Shown one piece after another: positions 1 through 9,302 of a stretch of DNA of 64,000 bases. The notes beneath the pieces are model-generated. The model ran no database searches. It was not told the origin of the DNA and was given only the letters and a program-made list of their open reading frames with translations. The stretch is from Imbroritus primus (lineage in GTDB: Bacteria > Pseudomonadota > Gammaproteobacteria > Burkholderiales > Burkholderiaceae), in NCBI GenBank assembly GCA_000272025.2, contig AKCV02000026.1, positions 62,001-126,000 on the forward strand, given 5' to 3'. The translations under genes and the position numbers were made by a program. Position 1 is the first letter of the stretch, and each line of letters opens with the position of its first letter.

Positions 1-481
1 GCGGGTCCTTGGCACGCGCCATCTTTTCCACGCGTTCAAGCAGCGCTACCTTATCGCTGGCGCCCAGCGAGTCAAGCGGATCGTTCGGCAGATACAGGTC
101 GCGGCCTGGCTGGGCTGCCAGCGTGCCGGCTACCTTGACCCGGCCCGAGCCGCTCTTGCCGATGGTGCGCGTGGCCGCGGCGGCCTGCTGCAGCGCCGGC
201 AGGCTGAGGTCGTCGGAGTAGGCGAAGGCGGTGCGGTCGCCGGACACGGCGCGCACGCCCACGCCCTGGTCGATGCTGAAGCTGCCCGACTTGACGATGC
301 CTTCCTCGAGGCTCCACGCTTCATTGCGCGTGCTCTGGAAGTACAGATCGGCGTAATCGACCTTGTGCGTGAAGATATCCGCCAGCACGCGTTGCAACTG
401 GCTCTCGTCGAGTCCGTAAGGAGTCAGCAGCAGGTCTCTGGCGGTCGCGAGGTTACGGATGCCGAGGTCGCTCGGGGTCAT
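1..481 (-). CDS. tldD: TldD metalloprotease, N-terminal part (runs off the left edge)
   Basis: The reverse strand reads from an ATG at 481 to the window edge, giving about 160 residues of the TldD/PmbA (U62) family. TldD with TldE forms a heterodimeric zinc protease that degrades unfolded peptides and matures some modified peptides. Visible family features are the N-terminal stretch ending in DYADLYFQ (the paired beta region), the SLEEGIVKSGSFSIDQGVGVR segment shortened here to its core VKSGSFSIDQGVGVR, and the following RTAFAYSDDLS. The zinc site HExxxH lies beyond the edge and cannot be checked. The gene follows the nitrilase on the same strand with about 40 bases between, so the two are probably cotranscribed. 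The tldD-nitrilase-yhdP order is common in Burkholderiales. Confidence 0.9.
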   Translation of the reverse strand, partial: MTPSDLGIRNLATARDLLLTPYGLDESQLQRVLADIFTHKVDYADLYFQSTRNEAWSLEEGIVKSGSFSIDQGVGVRAVSGDRTAFAYSDDLSLPALQQAAAATRTIGKSGSGRVKVAGTLAAQPGRDLYLPNDPLDSLGASDKVALLERVEKMARAKDP

Positions 482-521
482 GATGTTCCTTGTATTCAAT
501 GAATCAGGCTCGGGGCCGTCT

Positions 522-1343
522 CTACAGTACGCGATGGCGCAGCGCCGGCAGATTCTGGCGCACTTCGGCGAGGCGGGCGGCATCGATGTCGCCGACGACC
601 ACGCCTTCGCCTTCCGGCAATACCGCAACGATATCACCCCATGGGTCGACAAGCATCGAGTGGCCCCAGGTGCGGCGTCCATTCTCATGCTTGCCGCCCT
701 GGGCGGCCGCCAGCACATAGCACTGGTTCTCGATGGCGCGGGCGCGCAGCAGGATCTCCCAGTGCGCCTTGCCAGTGGTATAGGTGAAGGCGGCCGGCAT
801 GAGAATCAAGGCCAGGTCGCCGTCGGCCGCCATGCGCCGGTACAGTTCGGGAAAACGCAGGTCGTAGCACACCGACATGCCGACCTTGCCGAACGGTGCG
901 TCGAACGTGGTCGGCGTGGCGCCGGCGAGGATGGTGCGCGATTCGTCGTAGAACTCCTCGCCGCGCGCGAAGCTGAACAAGTGGATCTTGTCGTAGCGTG
1001 CCACGCGTTTGCCTTGCGGATCGAAGGCCAGCGAGCTGTTGTGCACGCGCTGGTCGTCCGGGCACCACATCGGCAGCGTGCCGCCCACCAGCCAGATACC
1101 GTGGCGGCGCGCGGCGTCGGCCAGCGCGCGCTGGATGGGGCCATCGTCGTCGGCCTCGCGGATGGCGACCTTGTCGGCATCCTGGCGGCCCATCATGCAG
1201 AAATACTCGGGCAGCAGTACCAGCTGCGCGCCTTGGCGGGCGGCCTCGGCGATCAGTTCGGTCGCGCGTGCGAGATTGTCCTGCAGGTCGAGGCGGGTCA
1301 CCGTCTGGATGGCGGCGACACGGAATGTTTGGGGCGTCGACAT
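522..1343 (-). CDS. Carbon-nitrogen hydrolase (nitrilase superfamily, NIT2/YbeM-like amidase)
   Basis: A 273-residue single-domain nitrilase-superfamily amidase. The catalytic Glu-Lys-Cys triad is visible: E46 in LLPEYF, K119 in YDKIHLF and C159 in CYDLRFPELYR. Relatives (NIT2, YbeM, Nit1) hydrolyse omega-amides such as alpha-ketoglutaramate or deaminated glutathione; which substrate applies here cannot be told from sequence. I chose the ATG at 1343 because the protein starts in the family's beta strand (FRVAAIQT) just after it and a GGAG lies about 8 bases upstream; an upstream in-frame start would add 22 residues unlike the family. It sits between yhdP and tldD, all on the same strand, probably one operon. 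Confidence 0.92.
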   Translation of the reverse strand: MSTPQTFRVAAIQTVTRLDLQDNLARATELIAEAARQGAQLVLLPEYFCMMGRQDADKVAIREADDDGPIQRALADAARRHGIWLVGGTLPMWCPDDQRVHNSSLAFDPQGKRVARYDKIHLFSFARGEEFYDESRTILAGATPTTFDAPFGKVGMSVCYDLRFPELYRRMAADGDLALILMPAAFTYTTGKAHWEILLRARAIENQCYVLAAAQGGKHENGRRTWGHSMLVDPWGDIVAVLPEGEGVVVGDIDAARLAEVRQNLPALRHRVL

Positions 1344-1414
1344 GACGGAGCTCCAGTTCAGAGTGCAGACCAGTCGCGGCGCTTGCGCCGCTGGCCGCAC
1401 GTGCCGCAAACGGC

Positions 1415-4400
1415 TCAGTTGCTGGCGGGGCTGTGCTGGCTGGTGTCCGCAGTATTGCTTGAACCGCTATTGTCGCCCACTTTGCGGATGTCCGGGGCAC
1501 TCCAGCTGCCCGAGATCCGATACTGCTGGCGGAAAGCGCTTGAAACCTGGTCGGCAAACAGCAACTGGGCGGCCAGCGTACCGAGGCCAATGGCCGGGTT
1601 GATGAAGGTGGTGGCAAGCGACGCCGTGGTAGCGTTGATCTTGGGCAGCACGGTGACTTCCAGCTGCTGCGTCTCGGCCGGGATATTGGTCGAGCCCTTC
1701 ATTTCCATGGTGAACTGCGGGCTGCGCATGCGGAAGTCATTGGTCGTGGCGATGCCGTTGCGCACCTCGGCGCTGGCGGTGGTCGCGTCGAAGACAGTGC
1801 CGCTCGAGGCGACGCCGCGGAAATCGAGCGTCACCAGCCGTGCCAGTCCCTGCAGGCTGAGAATGCCGAGCAGGCGCGCTGCACCTGGCTCGACATTGAG
1901 CAGCACGCCATCTTTCACATCGAGCATCAGGCGTCCGGTCAGCGACGGGTAGTCGATGGCCATCGGTGAACCTTGCCAGGCCAGTCGGCCTTCGAGCGTG
2001 CCATCGCCACCGCGCAGCATACGCTGCAGGCCGAGCCGGTCGAGCATTGCGCCGGCATCGCGCATGGTCAGTGTGAACGACAGGATGGTGCGCCGTTCGG
2101 GATCCGGTTCGCTGCGCAGGCGGCGCGGAATGCGCCAGCTGCCGCGCGCCTCGAAGGTGGCGGCTGCTTGTTCGAGCGCGAGGCGGTCGAGCGTCCAGAC
2201 CGGATGCCCATCCTGTTTTTCACTGCGGGCGACGATAGTGAGCTTGCCCAGCGCCTTGCCGCCGATGTCGAGCGTGTTGCTGACCAGGTCGAGCGAGGGC
2301 AGACTTTCCGCGCGCCGTGCAAAGGCTTCGTCCACCACGTTCGCTTCCGGCACTTGCGGGATCAGCAGGCGCTTCAATCGCAATGTCAGCTTGCCATCCG
2401 GGGTTTGTGGCGTGGCGTCGTTCCAGATCGCAGTGCCCTCGATCTGGCGCGAGTGGATCTGCATGCGCCAGTCGCGGTCGCGTGTCGCCTGGACCGCAAC
2501 GTCATCGATGCGGCGGTCGAACATGCGCACCGCCGTGGCACGCAACTGGATGCGCGTGGGCATGTAGTCATTGTCGGCGGAGTCATCCGGCGTCTCGGCA
2601 AGCGTCGCGCTGAAATCACGCCAGGCATCGAGGTCGAGTTCGGGCAGGTTGATGTCAGCGTATACGCCGCTGGCAGGCGCTGGTACTGGTTGGTTGACGC
2701 CAATGCCGCCGCGCACGACCTTGAGGTTGCCAGCTGCGCGCTGCAGTTCGTAGCGGGCCTGGATGGCCTGGCCGAGCTGCACGCTGAGCGTGTCCGGACT
2801 GCTGGCGCCAGCGTTGCCAGGTTTCAGCTCGACCCGCAGCGGCATCGCCTGGACGGCGCTCTTGCCGACCGGTGCCGGCAGGGCGATCGCCAGGCCTTCG
2901 AGTGTACTGTCCACGTTGACTGCCACGCGCCCGCCCTGGAAGCTGACCGCAGCTGTATAGGGCGCGCTGCCGCTCAGCCGTGCGCCGAGCGGCCCTAGCG
3001 GATCGCCGCGCAGCGCCTGCAGGCCACGGGCCGAGATCTGGCCCTTGCCCTCGAAACGGGTCGAACCGTCGCGCTGTGTGCCGCCCGTGGGCAGCAGTTC
3101 ACCGCCAGCGAACATGGTGCGCATGCCCTCCAGCGTCAGGCCGCGTTCCGTGATCAGGATGGCTCCGTTGGTGCGCATGAAGGCCGGCAGGTCGGGCAGC
3201 AAGGTGAGATCGCTGTTGACCAGGCGCAGCTTGCCATTTGCCTTGGTCTGGGCGACATGATGCAGCGGCATGTCGAGCGAGAGCGCAAGATCGCCCGTGC
3301 CGGTGGCGCGCGACTGCGCGGTGATCTGTCCAGACCATGCGCCAAGCCGGCTGCGGTTCACGTACTGGATGAATCCCTGCATCGTGCCGCTGGCCTGACC
3401 GGTGATGCGCAATGCGGAGTCGGCGGCATCCATATCGTCGATCTGTCCCTGGACATTGGCGACCGACACACCAGAGACACCAACAATGTTGGCGCGCTCG
3501 ACCACGAAATGCATGCCGCGCCGTTCGAACACGACCTGACCGGAGCCGCCCTCGAATGAGGGCCAGGCGGGCTGCCCGTTCTCGAGTTCCGCAGGGGCAG
3601 GCTGGTAGGTGAGACCTTCGACGGGCACCTTGACGTGGAATTCGCCCTGCTTGCTGTCATGGAACGGGAAGTCGGCCAAGTCGCCGCGCGCAACGAACGT
3701 GACGTTGCGGGCCTCGCCGCCAAGCAGCGCGCCCGTGAGGTAGTGACGCACATGGGCAGAGATCGCCGAAGGCAGGTAGCGCGGCACCTGCTGCACATGG
3801 GCGTGGTCGAGACGTCCCTTGATATCGAGCGTACCGGCCGGACTCTTGCCGCTGCTGCGCCATGCGCCGCTGACCGAGCCGGCAGCGTCCGCGTTGGCAA
3901 AGCTCATGCGCTCGCTGCGCACTTCCAGCTTGTCGCCATGCCATTGCCACTGCAGGCGTCCCTGCAATGTGTCAAGGGCCAGTTGGGGTTCGTCGAAGAC
4001 GCCGGGGAGCGTCAGCGTCAGTTGCTGGCTGTCGAACGTTGCCACGCCACCGCGTTCGGTGGCTTCGAAATGCCCGGTGAGGCCGGCTGCGCCGGGCGTG
4101 CGTAGCGTTTCGGCCTGGCGCGGATCGTTGCCTGGCAGTTGCGGTAGCGCATCGAAACGGACGTTGCGCAAGGCCCCGCGGGCCGAGTAACGCAGCCCCG
4201 TACGCGTGCCTTCGGTGGCGTGGCCGGCCTCGCGTCGCCATGACAGATCGAGGTTCTCCACGCGGCCCCCCATTTGCAGGCGGCGCATGGTATCGAGTGC
4301 GGCCGGCGCGACGGGCAGGCGAATGGCCAGGTTGCGGACAGCGTCGAGATCGATCTCGGCTGCCTTCAGGGACAACTGCCGGAAGCGCTGGTCCGGCCCG

Positions 4401-5572
4401 AGAGCCCAGCCGAAGGTGACATTGCGCAGGCCATTGCGGGGCGGCAGCAGTTCGGCCTGCTCTTCGCGCGTTGCCGCGTCCGTGCGGCGTGCCGGTACGC
4501 CTTCCTCGTGCGCGGCGCGCCAGAGCAGGTGGTCGAGTACGACCGAATGCTCGCCCTTGCTGTTGCCGTGATGAACCAGGAAGGCCTGGCCGCTCTGCAG
4601 ATGGATCGGATCGGTATCGGCGCGCCATTGCATGTCGAGATCCTGCACGCGCATGCGCAGCTGGCTGCGGATGATCGTGCCGTCGTTGAACTCGGCACTG
4701 CCGCTACTGGTGAGGCTGCCGCTGCGCATGGTGGCGGGCCGCAGGCTGGGCGGCAGGTAACGCGTAAGGGCTGCCATGCGCAGGCCCTGGACATCCCAAC
4801 TGCTCTGGCCATGCCAGGTACGCCAGTCGCCGGCGCTGCCCAGCAGCGCGCTGCGGAAATCGGCCGAGATGCTAATGGGTGCCGGCGACAGCGGTTGCGC
4901 ATGCGCGCGCAGCTGGACCTTGTGGTACAGCGTACGGCGCGAGGTTTCGAGCGTGATGTCGCCGATCTCGAGGGTTGGCTGGTTGGCGTATTCATCGAGC
5001 CAGCGGACCTTGGCACCATGCACGGTCAGCTTTCCCTGCTGCAGCAGCCAGCCGAGCGCCGGGTTGTTGTCCGAGGCCGGGCCAGGGCTGACAGGTACGC
5101 CCGCCACATGCAGCTGGTCCTGCTTGTCGCGGCGTACGAGCACATCCGCCTGGTCGATGCGCAGCGTGTGGAACAGCAGCGTGAAATGCGATACGGAACG
5201 CCATGACACCGCGCCTTCCAGCATGCCGGCGGCCAGTACATCACGCCGGCCGGCATCGATGCCGCGCAGCGTGCGCACGCGGAAGGCCGGCCGCCAGCCA
5301 TCCCAGAAGGTTTCCAGCTGGCCGATGGTCAACTGGATCTGCAGGCGCTGGGAGAGTTCGCGCTCCAGCCAGGCGTGCGAGACATTGGCCTGCGGCCAGA
5401 CCACGAAGCGCAGCGCCGCGATGCCGGCCACCGCCAGCAGCACGAGCACGAGCGCTACCCGCACGGCGATGCGTGCCATCCGCCGCAGCAGGCTGCGGGG
5501 CGGTGCGGACGTCGGCGGAGTGGCGGGAGCGGGCGGTGCCGCGCGGCTGGACATGGGCAGATTATCCGTCAA
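1415..5572 (-). CDS. yhdP: YhdP family AsmA-like envelope protein
   Basis: A 1385-residue protein with a short cytoplasmic head, one membrane helix (about residues 35-58) and a very long periplasmic part, the layout of YhdP (TIGR02099). YhdP belongs to the AsmA-like/bridge-forming proteins thought to carry phospholipids from the inner to the outer membrane. The C-terminal region contains the conserved AsmA-like end (GTVFDATTASAEVRNGIAT, then FRMRSPQFTMEM). Length matches the family's 1250-1400 residues. A second in-frame ATG at 5554 would remove six residues; the choice does not affect the product. Gene order yhdP-nitrilase-tldD, divergent from glnE, is the usual one in this bacterial group. 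Confidence 0.93.
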   Translation of the reverse strand: MTDNLPMSSRAAPPAPATPPTSAPPRSLLRRMARIAVRVALVLVLLAVAGIAALRFVVWPQANVSHAWLERELSQRLQIQLTIGQLETFWDGWRPAFRVRTLRGIDAGRRDVLAAGMLEGAVSWRSVSHFTLLFHTLRIDQADVLVRRDKQDQLHVAGVPVSPGPASDNNPALGWLLQQGKLTVHGAKVRWLDEYANQPTLEIGDITLETSRRTLYHKVQLRAHAQPLSPAPISISADFRSALLGSAGDWRTWHGQSSWDVQGLRMAALTRYLPPSLRPATMRSGSLTSSGSAEFNDGTIIRSQLRMRVQDLDMQWRADTDPIHLQSGQAFLVHHGNSKGEHSVVLDHLLWRAAHEEGVPARRTDAATREEQAELLPPRNGLRNVTFGWALGPDQRFRQLSLKAAEIDLDAVRNLAIRLPVAPAALDTMRRLQMGGRVENLDLSWRREAGHATEGTRTGLRYSARGALRNVRFDALPQLPGNDPRQAETLRTPGAAGLTGHFEATERGGVATFDSQQLTLTLPGVFDEPQLALDTLQGRLQWQWHGDKLEVRSERMSFANADAAGSVSGAWRSSGKSPAGTLDIKGRLDHAHVQQVPRYLPSAISAHVRHYLTGALLGGEARNVTFVARGDLADFPFHDSKQGEFHVKVPVEGLTYQPAPAELENGQPAWPSFEGGSGQVVFERRGMHFVVERANIVGVSGVSVANVQGQIDDMDAADSALRITGQASGTMQGFIQYVNRSRLGAWSGQITAQSRATGTGDLALSLDMPLHHVAQTKANGKLRLVNSDLTLLPDLPAFMRTNGAILITERGLTLEGMRTMFAGGELLPTGGTQRDGSTRFEGKGQISARGLQALRGDPLGPLGARLSGSAPYTAAVSFQGGRVAVNVDSTLEGLAIALPAPVGKSAVQAMPLRVELKPGNAGASSPDTLSVQLGQAIQARYELQRAAGNLKVVRGGIGVNQPVPAPASGVYADINLPELDLDAWRDFSATLAETPDDSADNDYMPTRIQLRATAVRMFDRRIDDVAVQATRDRDWRMQIHSRQIEGTAIWNDATPQTPDGKLTLRLKRLLIPQVPEANVVDEAFARRAESLPSLDLVSNTLDIGGKALGKLTIVARSEKQDGHPVWTLDRLALEQAAATFEARGSWRIPRRLRSEPDPERRTILSFTLTMRDAGAMLDRLGLQRMLRGGDGTLEGRLAWQGSPMAIDYPSLTGRLMLDVKDGVLLNVEPGAARLLGILSLQGLARLVTLDFRGVASSGTVFDATTASAEVRNGIATTNDFRMRSPQFTMEMKGSTNIPAETQQLEVTVLPKINATTASLATTFINPAIGLGTLAAQLLFADQVSSAFRQQYRISGSWSAPDIRKVGDNSGSSNTADTSQHSPASN

Positions 5573-5590
5573 TACTGTAGTGCCTGACTA

Positions 5591-5646
5591 AGGGCGCGAT
5601 CAAAATGAAGCGAAGCGGTTCCGGCCAGCGGTACGGATTCCGGCAG
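5591..5646. repeat. Partial copy (C) of a palindromic intergenic repeat
   Basis: Bases 5591-5628 match, in reverse complement, the right half of the element at 21806-21913: the shared core is AATGAAGCGAAGCGGT, with GATCA before it and GGCCAG after it. The remaining part up to 5646 (GGTACGG, then ATTCCGGC) is only loosely similar to the centre of that element. It lies in the divergent gap between yhdP and glnE. It looks like a decayed or half copy. Confidence 0.55.
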
Positions 5647-5814
5647 CGCAACCCATTCGGCAGGGCCGCACGGCATCGGCATCATCTTGTGCGTGGCCCG
5701 CATTGATCCTGTTGACCGAAGTGCGGGGCAAACGATGTGCTTTCCCGGCGCATGCGCACCGGGATGGATGAACAGACCGCCAGCCGGCATTGCCGGTTCC
5801 TCCGATTTCCGCTC

Positions 5815-8640
5815 ATGTCAGAACCCTTGTTTTCCCGACTCCCCGCGCGCCCGGTGCCATCCGGTGACGCTGGCGGCGCATTGCTGGCGCCGCGTTTCTC
5901 GCGCTATCTGCACCGCATTGTATCGGCTCGCCCAGCCTGCGCGGCGTCCCTGGCCGAAGCAGCGCAGTCTGGCCAGCCGCTCGATGCGGCGTGGCTGGAA
6001 GCACGGCTCATCCCTCTGCGAGAACGTGCCGAAACTGCCGTGGGACCAGGCGATGCCGCGTTGGGCAAGGCGCTGCGCTGGTTGCGGCAGGACACCATGG
6101 CGCTGATCATGGAGCGCGACCTGCGCGGCCTGATGACCCTCGCCGAGGTGACCGAAGCCATGACACTGCTGGCCGAGTGCGCGGTGCGCACGGCGCTGGC
6201 GCAACTCACGGCGGATATGGCGGCGCAGGTGGGTTACCCGGTTGGTGAGCAGAGCGGCGAACGCCAGGAACTGATTGTCGTCGGCATGGGCAAGCTGGGC
6301 GGGCGCGAACTGAATGTCTCGTCGGATATTGATCTGATCTTTCTCTATGACGAGGAGGGCGAGACCGCCGGCGGCAAGCGCAGTCTGTCCAACCATGAGT
6401 ATTTCATCCGTCTTGGGCGACGCCTGATCCAGATGCTTGCGGATGTCACCGAAGACGGTTTCGTGTTTCGCGTGGACATGCGCCTGCGGCCCAATGGTGA
6501 CGCAGGTCCGCTGGCCTGCAGCCTGGCGATGCTGGAAGAGTACTTCATGGTGCAGGGGCGCGAGTGGGAGCGCTATGCCTGGATCAAGGGGCGTGTGGTG
6601 TCCGCCGTGGAAAGCGCGCACAGCCGCAACGCGGTGGGTTTGCTCGAGCAGCTGACCACGCCATTTGTGTTCCGTCGCTACCTCGACTATGGCGTGATCT
6701 CGGCGATCCGCTCGCTGCATGCGCAGATCCGTGCCGAGGCCGGCAAGCGCGAGGCCGGGCTGGCCGGGCATGCGCTCAACCAGCGGGCTTTCGATATCAA
6801 GCTGGGGCGCGGCGGTATCCGCGAGATCGAATTCACCGCCCAGGTGTTCCAGCTGATCCGCGGCGGCCAGGACCCGTCGCTGCGCGTGCGGCCCACGCTG
6901 CAGGTGCTGGCGCTTGCCGAAGCGCGTGGCCTGCTCGCGCCCGAGGCGGTCGTGGAACTGTCCACGGCGTACCGTTTCCTGCGCCAGCTGGAGCATCGCC
7001 TGCAGTATCTCGACGACGCCCAGACGCATCACCTGCCGACCTCCGCCGCTGACCAGCAGGCTATCGCCGCGATGATGGGCATGGACAGCTATGACGATCT
7101 GCTGGCCGCATTGCAGCCGCATCTTGACTGCGTCGAGCAGCAGTTCGAAGCCACCTTTGCCGCGCGCCAGGAAGGCGGGCAGTGCGGCAGCATCTGGCAG
7201 CAATGCCTCCAGGGCGAGGCCAGCGCCGAAACCTGCCGCGCCGCCCTGCAGAACCTCGGCTACGACGACGCCGAAGCGCTGGTGGCGCGCCTGCGTGCCA
7301 CCAGCGAGGCGTCGCGCTACCGCGCCATGCCGGATAGCAGCCGGCTGCGGTTCGACCAGCTGGTCGAGCGTGCGCTCGAACTTTCCGCCAAGCAGGATCA
7401 TCCCGATCGCACCATGGGGCGCTTCCTTGATTTTCTCGAAGCAATCAGCCGGCGTGCTTCCTATCTGTCCCTGTTGTCGGAGTATCCGCAGGCCATGGCG
7501 CGCGTCGCCGATACCCTGCATGCGTCCCGTTGGGCGGCGGATTACCTGACACGGCATCCACAACTGCTCGACGAGCTGCTCGATACCGATGCGCTGATGG
7601 CACTGCCCGACTGGGCGGCCTTCCGCCAGCGGCTGACCAGCCAGCTGGCGATGTCCGACGGGCAGGTCGAGACGCAGATGGATATCCTGCGTCGCGAGCA
7701 TCATGCCGAGACCTTCCGTATCCTGCTGCAGGACCTGCAGGGCGTGCTCACCGTCGAACAGATCGGCGACCGGCTCTCCGACCTCGCCGATGCCATGCTC
7801 GATGTGGTGCTCGAGACGGTCTGGCAGCAGCTGCCGAAACGCCATCGCGATACACCACGCTTTGCCGTGGTGGCCTATGGACGGCTGGGCGGCAAGGAGC
7901 TGGGCTATGCCTCCGACCTCGACATCATCTTCCTGTACGACGACGAAGACGAGCGCGCGCCCGACGTGTATGCCACCTTCGCGCGCCGCGTCATCACCTG
8001 GATGACCAGCCACACGGCGGCTGGCATCCTCTTCGACATTGATACGCGCCTGCGTCCTAACGGTGCGGCTGGCCTGCTGGTCACCAGTTTTCCGTCATTC
8101 CGCCGCTATCAGCTGCGCGAAGGTGATAACGCTGCCTGGGTGTGGGAACACCAGGCGCTGACGCGGGCGCGCTATTGTGCCGGCGACCGCGAGATCGGCG
8201 CGCGTTTCGAGGAGGTGCGCAACGAGGTGCTGGCACAGCCGCGCGACGCCGCCACGCTGCGCGAGGAGATCGTCGCCATGCGCGCCAAGGTAGCGGAAGG
8301 CCATGCGCATGCGAGCGACATGTTCGACCTCAAGCATGACACCGGCGGCATGGTCGACATCGAGTTCACTGTGCAGTATCTGGTCCTGCTGCACAGCCGT
8401 ACGCATCCCGTCCTGCGGCGCAATGCCGGCAATATCGCGCTGCTGCACATGTCCGGTGCGCTTGGCCTGATCGATGCCACGCTGGCGCGTCGCGTGGCCG
8501 ATGCGTACCGGCAGTTCCGTGCACGCCAGCACCAGTTGCGGCTTGACGATGGCCAGTCCCCCGCACGCGTGCCGCTCGAGGAATTCGCCGAGGCCGCGGG
8601 TCATGTGCGTGCGCTCTGGCACGCGGTATTCGAAGGATGA
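5815..8640 (+). CDS. glnE: Bifunctional glutamine synthetase adenylyltransferase / adenylyl-removing enzyme
   Basis: A 942-residue GlnE, which adenylylates and deadenylylates glutamine synthetase in response to PII and glutamine. Two nucleotidyltransferase domains are visible. The first has GMGKLGGRELN followed by SSDIDLIFLYD from about residue 156; the second has YGRLGGKELG followed by ASDLDIIFLYDD from about residue 688. Each ends its motif with the DxD-type acidic pair. The N-terminal half is normally the adenylyl-removing one. I chose the ATG at 5815 (MSEPLFSRL) because the upstream in-frame extension does not resemble GlnE. The stop overlaps the start of the rhombosortase (ATGA), suggesting read-through translation into that gene. 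Confidence 0.95.
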   Translation: MSEPLFSRLPARPVPSGDAGGALLAPRFSRYLHRIVSARPACAASLAEAAQSGQPLDAAWLEARLIPLRERAETAVGPGDAALGKALRWLRQDTMALIMERDLRGLMTLAEVTEAMTLLAECAVRTALAQLTADMAAQVGYPVGEQSGERQELIVVGMGKLGGRELNVSSDIDLIFLYDEEGETAGGKRSLSNHEYFIRLGRRLIQMLADVTEDGFVFRVDMRLRPNGDAGPLACSLAMLEEYFMVQGREWERYAWIKGRVVSAVESAHSRNAVGLLEQLTTPFVFRRYLDYGVISAIRSLHAQIRAEAGKREAGLAGHALNQRAFDIKLGRGGIREIEFTAQVFQLIRGGQDPSLRVRPTLQVLALAEARGLLAPEAVVELSTAYRFLRQLEHRLQYLDDAQTHHLPTSAADQQAIAAMMGMDSYDDLLAALQPHLDCVEQQFEATFAARQEGGQCGSIWQQCLQGEASAETCRAALQNLGYDDAEALVARLRATSEASRYRAMPDSSRLRFDQLVERALELSAKQDHPDRTMGRFLDFLEAISRRASYLSLLSEYPQAMARVADTLHASRWAADYLTRHPQLLDELLDTDALMALPDWAAFRQRLTSQLAMSDGQVETQMDILRREHHAETFRILLQDLQGVLTVEQIGDRLSDLADAMLDVVLETVWQQLPKRHRDTPRFAVVAYGRLGGKELGYASDLDIIFLYDDEDERAPDVYATFARRVITWMTSHTAAGILFDIDTRLRPNGAAGLLVTSFPSFRRYQLREGDNAAWVWEHQALTRARYCAGDREIGARFEEVRNEVLAQPRDAATLREEIVAMRAKVAEGHAHASDMFDLKHDTGGMVDIEFTVQYLVLLHSRTHPVLRRNAGNIALLHMSGALGLIDATLARRVADAYRQFRARQHQLRLDDGQSPARVPLEEFAEAAGHVRALWHAVFEG

Positions 8641-9302
8641 CGCGATTCGCTTGCGCGCTGGCGCTGGCCGGTGGCGTGGCCGCGCTGGCTGCAGTCTTCA
8701 CGCTGCCAGCCTTCGCCGAATGGGGGACCTACCGGCGCGAGCTGGTGCTGGGTGGTGAAGTCTGGCGGCTCGCCACGGCCATGTGGGTGCATCTCACCTG
8801 GGCGCACTGGGCGGCCAACAGCATGGCGGCTGCGGGACTGATTTTGCTGGGAACGGCTGCGGCATTATCGCTGCGCCAACTGATGCTGACCTTGCTGGTG
8901 TGTGGGCTGGCCGTCACGGTAGCGTTGCTGCGCGTGCCGGAAGTTGGGTGGTATGCCGGCCTGTCGGGCGCGTTGCACGGCCTGGCGCTATGGCTTGGCA
9001 TCACGCTGGCGACGCGTCCAGGTCCGGCCGTATCCGCTGAAAAGGGTGGACCGTCTTCCGAAGCGATTGGCGCAAGCATCACGTCACAGCGCTTGCTCCT
9101 CCTCGGGGTGGTGCTGTGCGCGGGCGTCCTGGTCAAGCTGTGGTTCGAGCAGTCGTGGCTCTCGCCCGTGGCACACGACCCCGCCTGGGGATTCGGCGTG
9201 GTACGTGTGGCGCACGGCCTCGGTACGGTCAGCGGCGCGCTGTGGTGGTGCTTCGGGCAATGGCGCATGCGCCGGCGCCAAGCAGCAACAGCAGCGCGCT
9301 GA
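8637..9302 (+). CDS. rrtA: Rhombosortase (rhomboid family GlyGly-CTERM serine protease)
   Basis: A 221-residue polytopic membrane protein with the reduced rhomboid core of rhombosortases. The HWAAN segment (about 57-61) corresponds to the His/Asn of the rhomboid oxyanion region, GLSGALHG holds the nucleophile Ser110, and VVRVAHGLG holds the general base His193. There are about six hydrophobic segments. Rhombosortases cleave proteins that carry a C-terminal GlyGly-CTERM tail during export to the surface. Such a substrate is encoded directly opposite: the S8 protease at 9229-10887 ends in a Gly-rich linker, a hydrophobic helix and a basic tail. The two stop-proximal regions overlap by 74 bases in antisense. 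The start overlaps the glnE stop. An ordinary rhomboid is the alternative, but the neighbour makes rhombosortase much more likely. Confidence 0.85.
   Translation: MTRFACALALAGGVAALAAVFTLPAFAEWGTYRRELVLGGEVWRLATAMWVHLTWAHWAANSMAAAGLILLGTAAALSLRQLMLTLLVCGLAVTVALLRVPEVGWYAGLSGALHGLALWLGITLATRPGPAVSAEKGGPSSEAIGASITSQRLLLLGVVLCAGVLVKLWFEQSWLSPVAHDPAWGFGVVRVAHGLGTVSGALWWCFGQWRMRRRQAATAAR

Noticed and set aside
459-1952. A 497-codon forward frame opposite the nitrilase and yhdP
   Set aside because: The opposite strand codes a complete nitrilase with its catalytic triad and the end of YhdP; the forward frame has no recognisable domain and is a GC-rich shadow.
5818-8013. A 731-codon reverse frame inside glnE
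   Set aside because: GlnE has both nucleotidyltransferase motifs on the forward strand; the reverse product shows low-complexity His/Arg-rich composition typical of antisense shadows.
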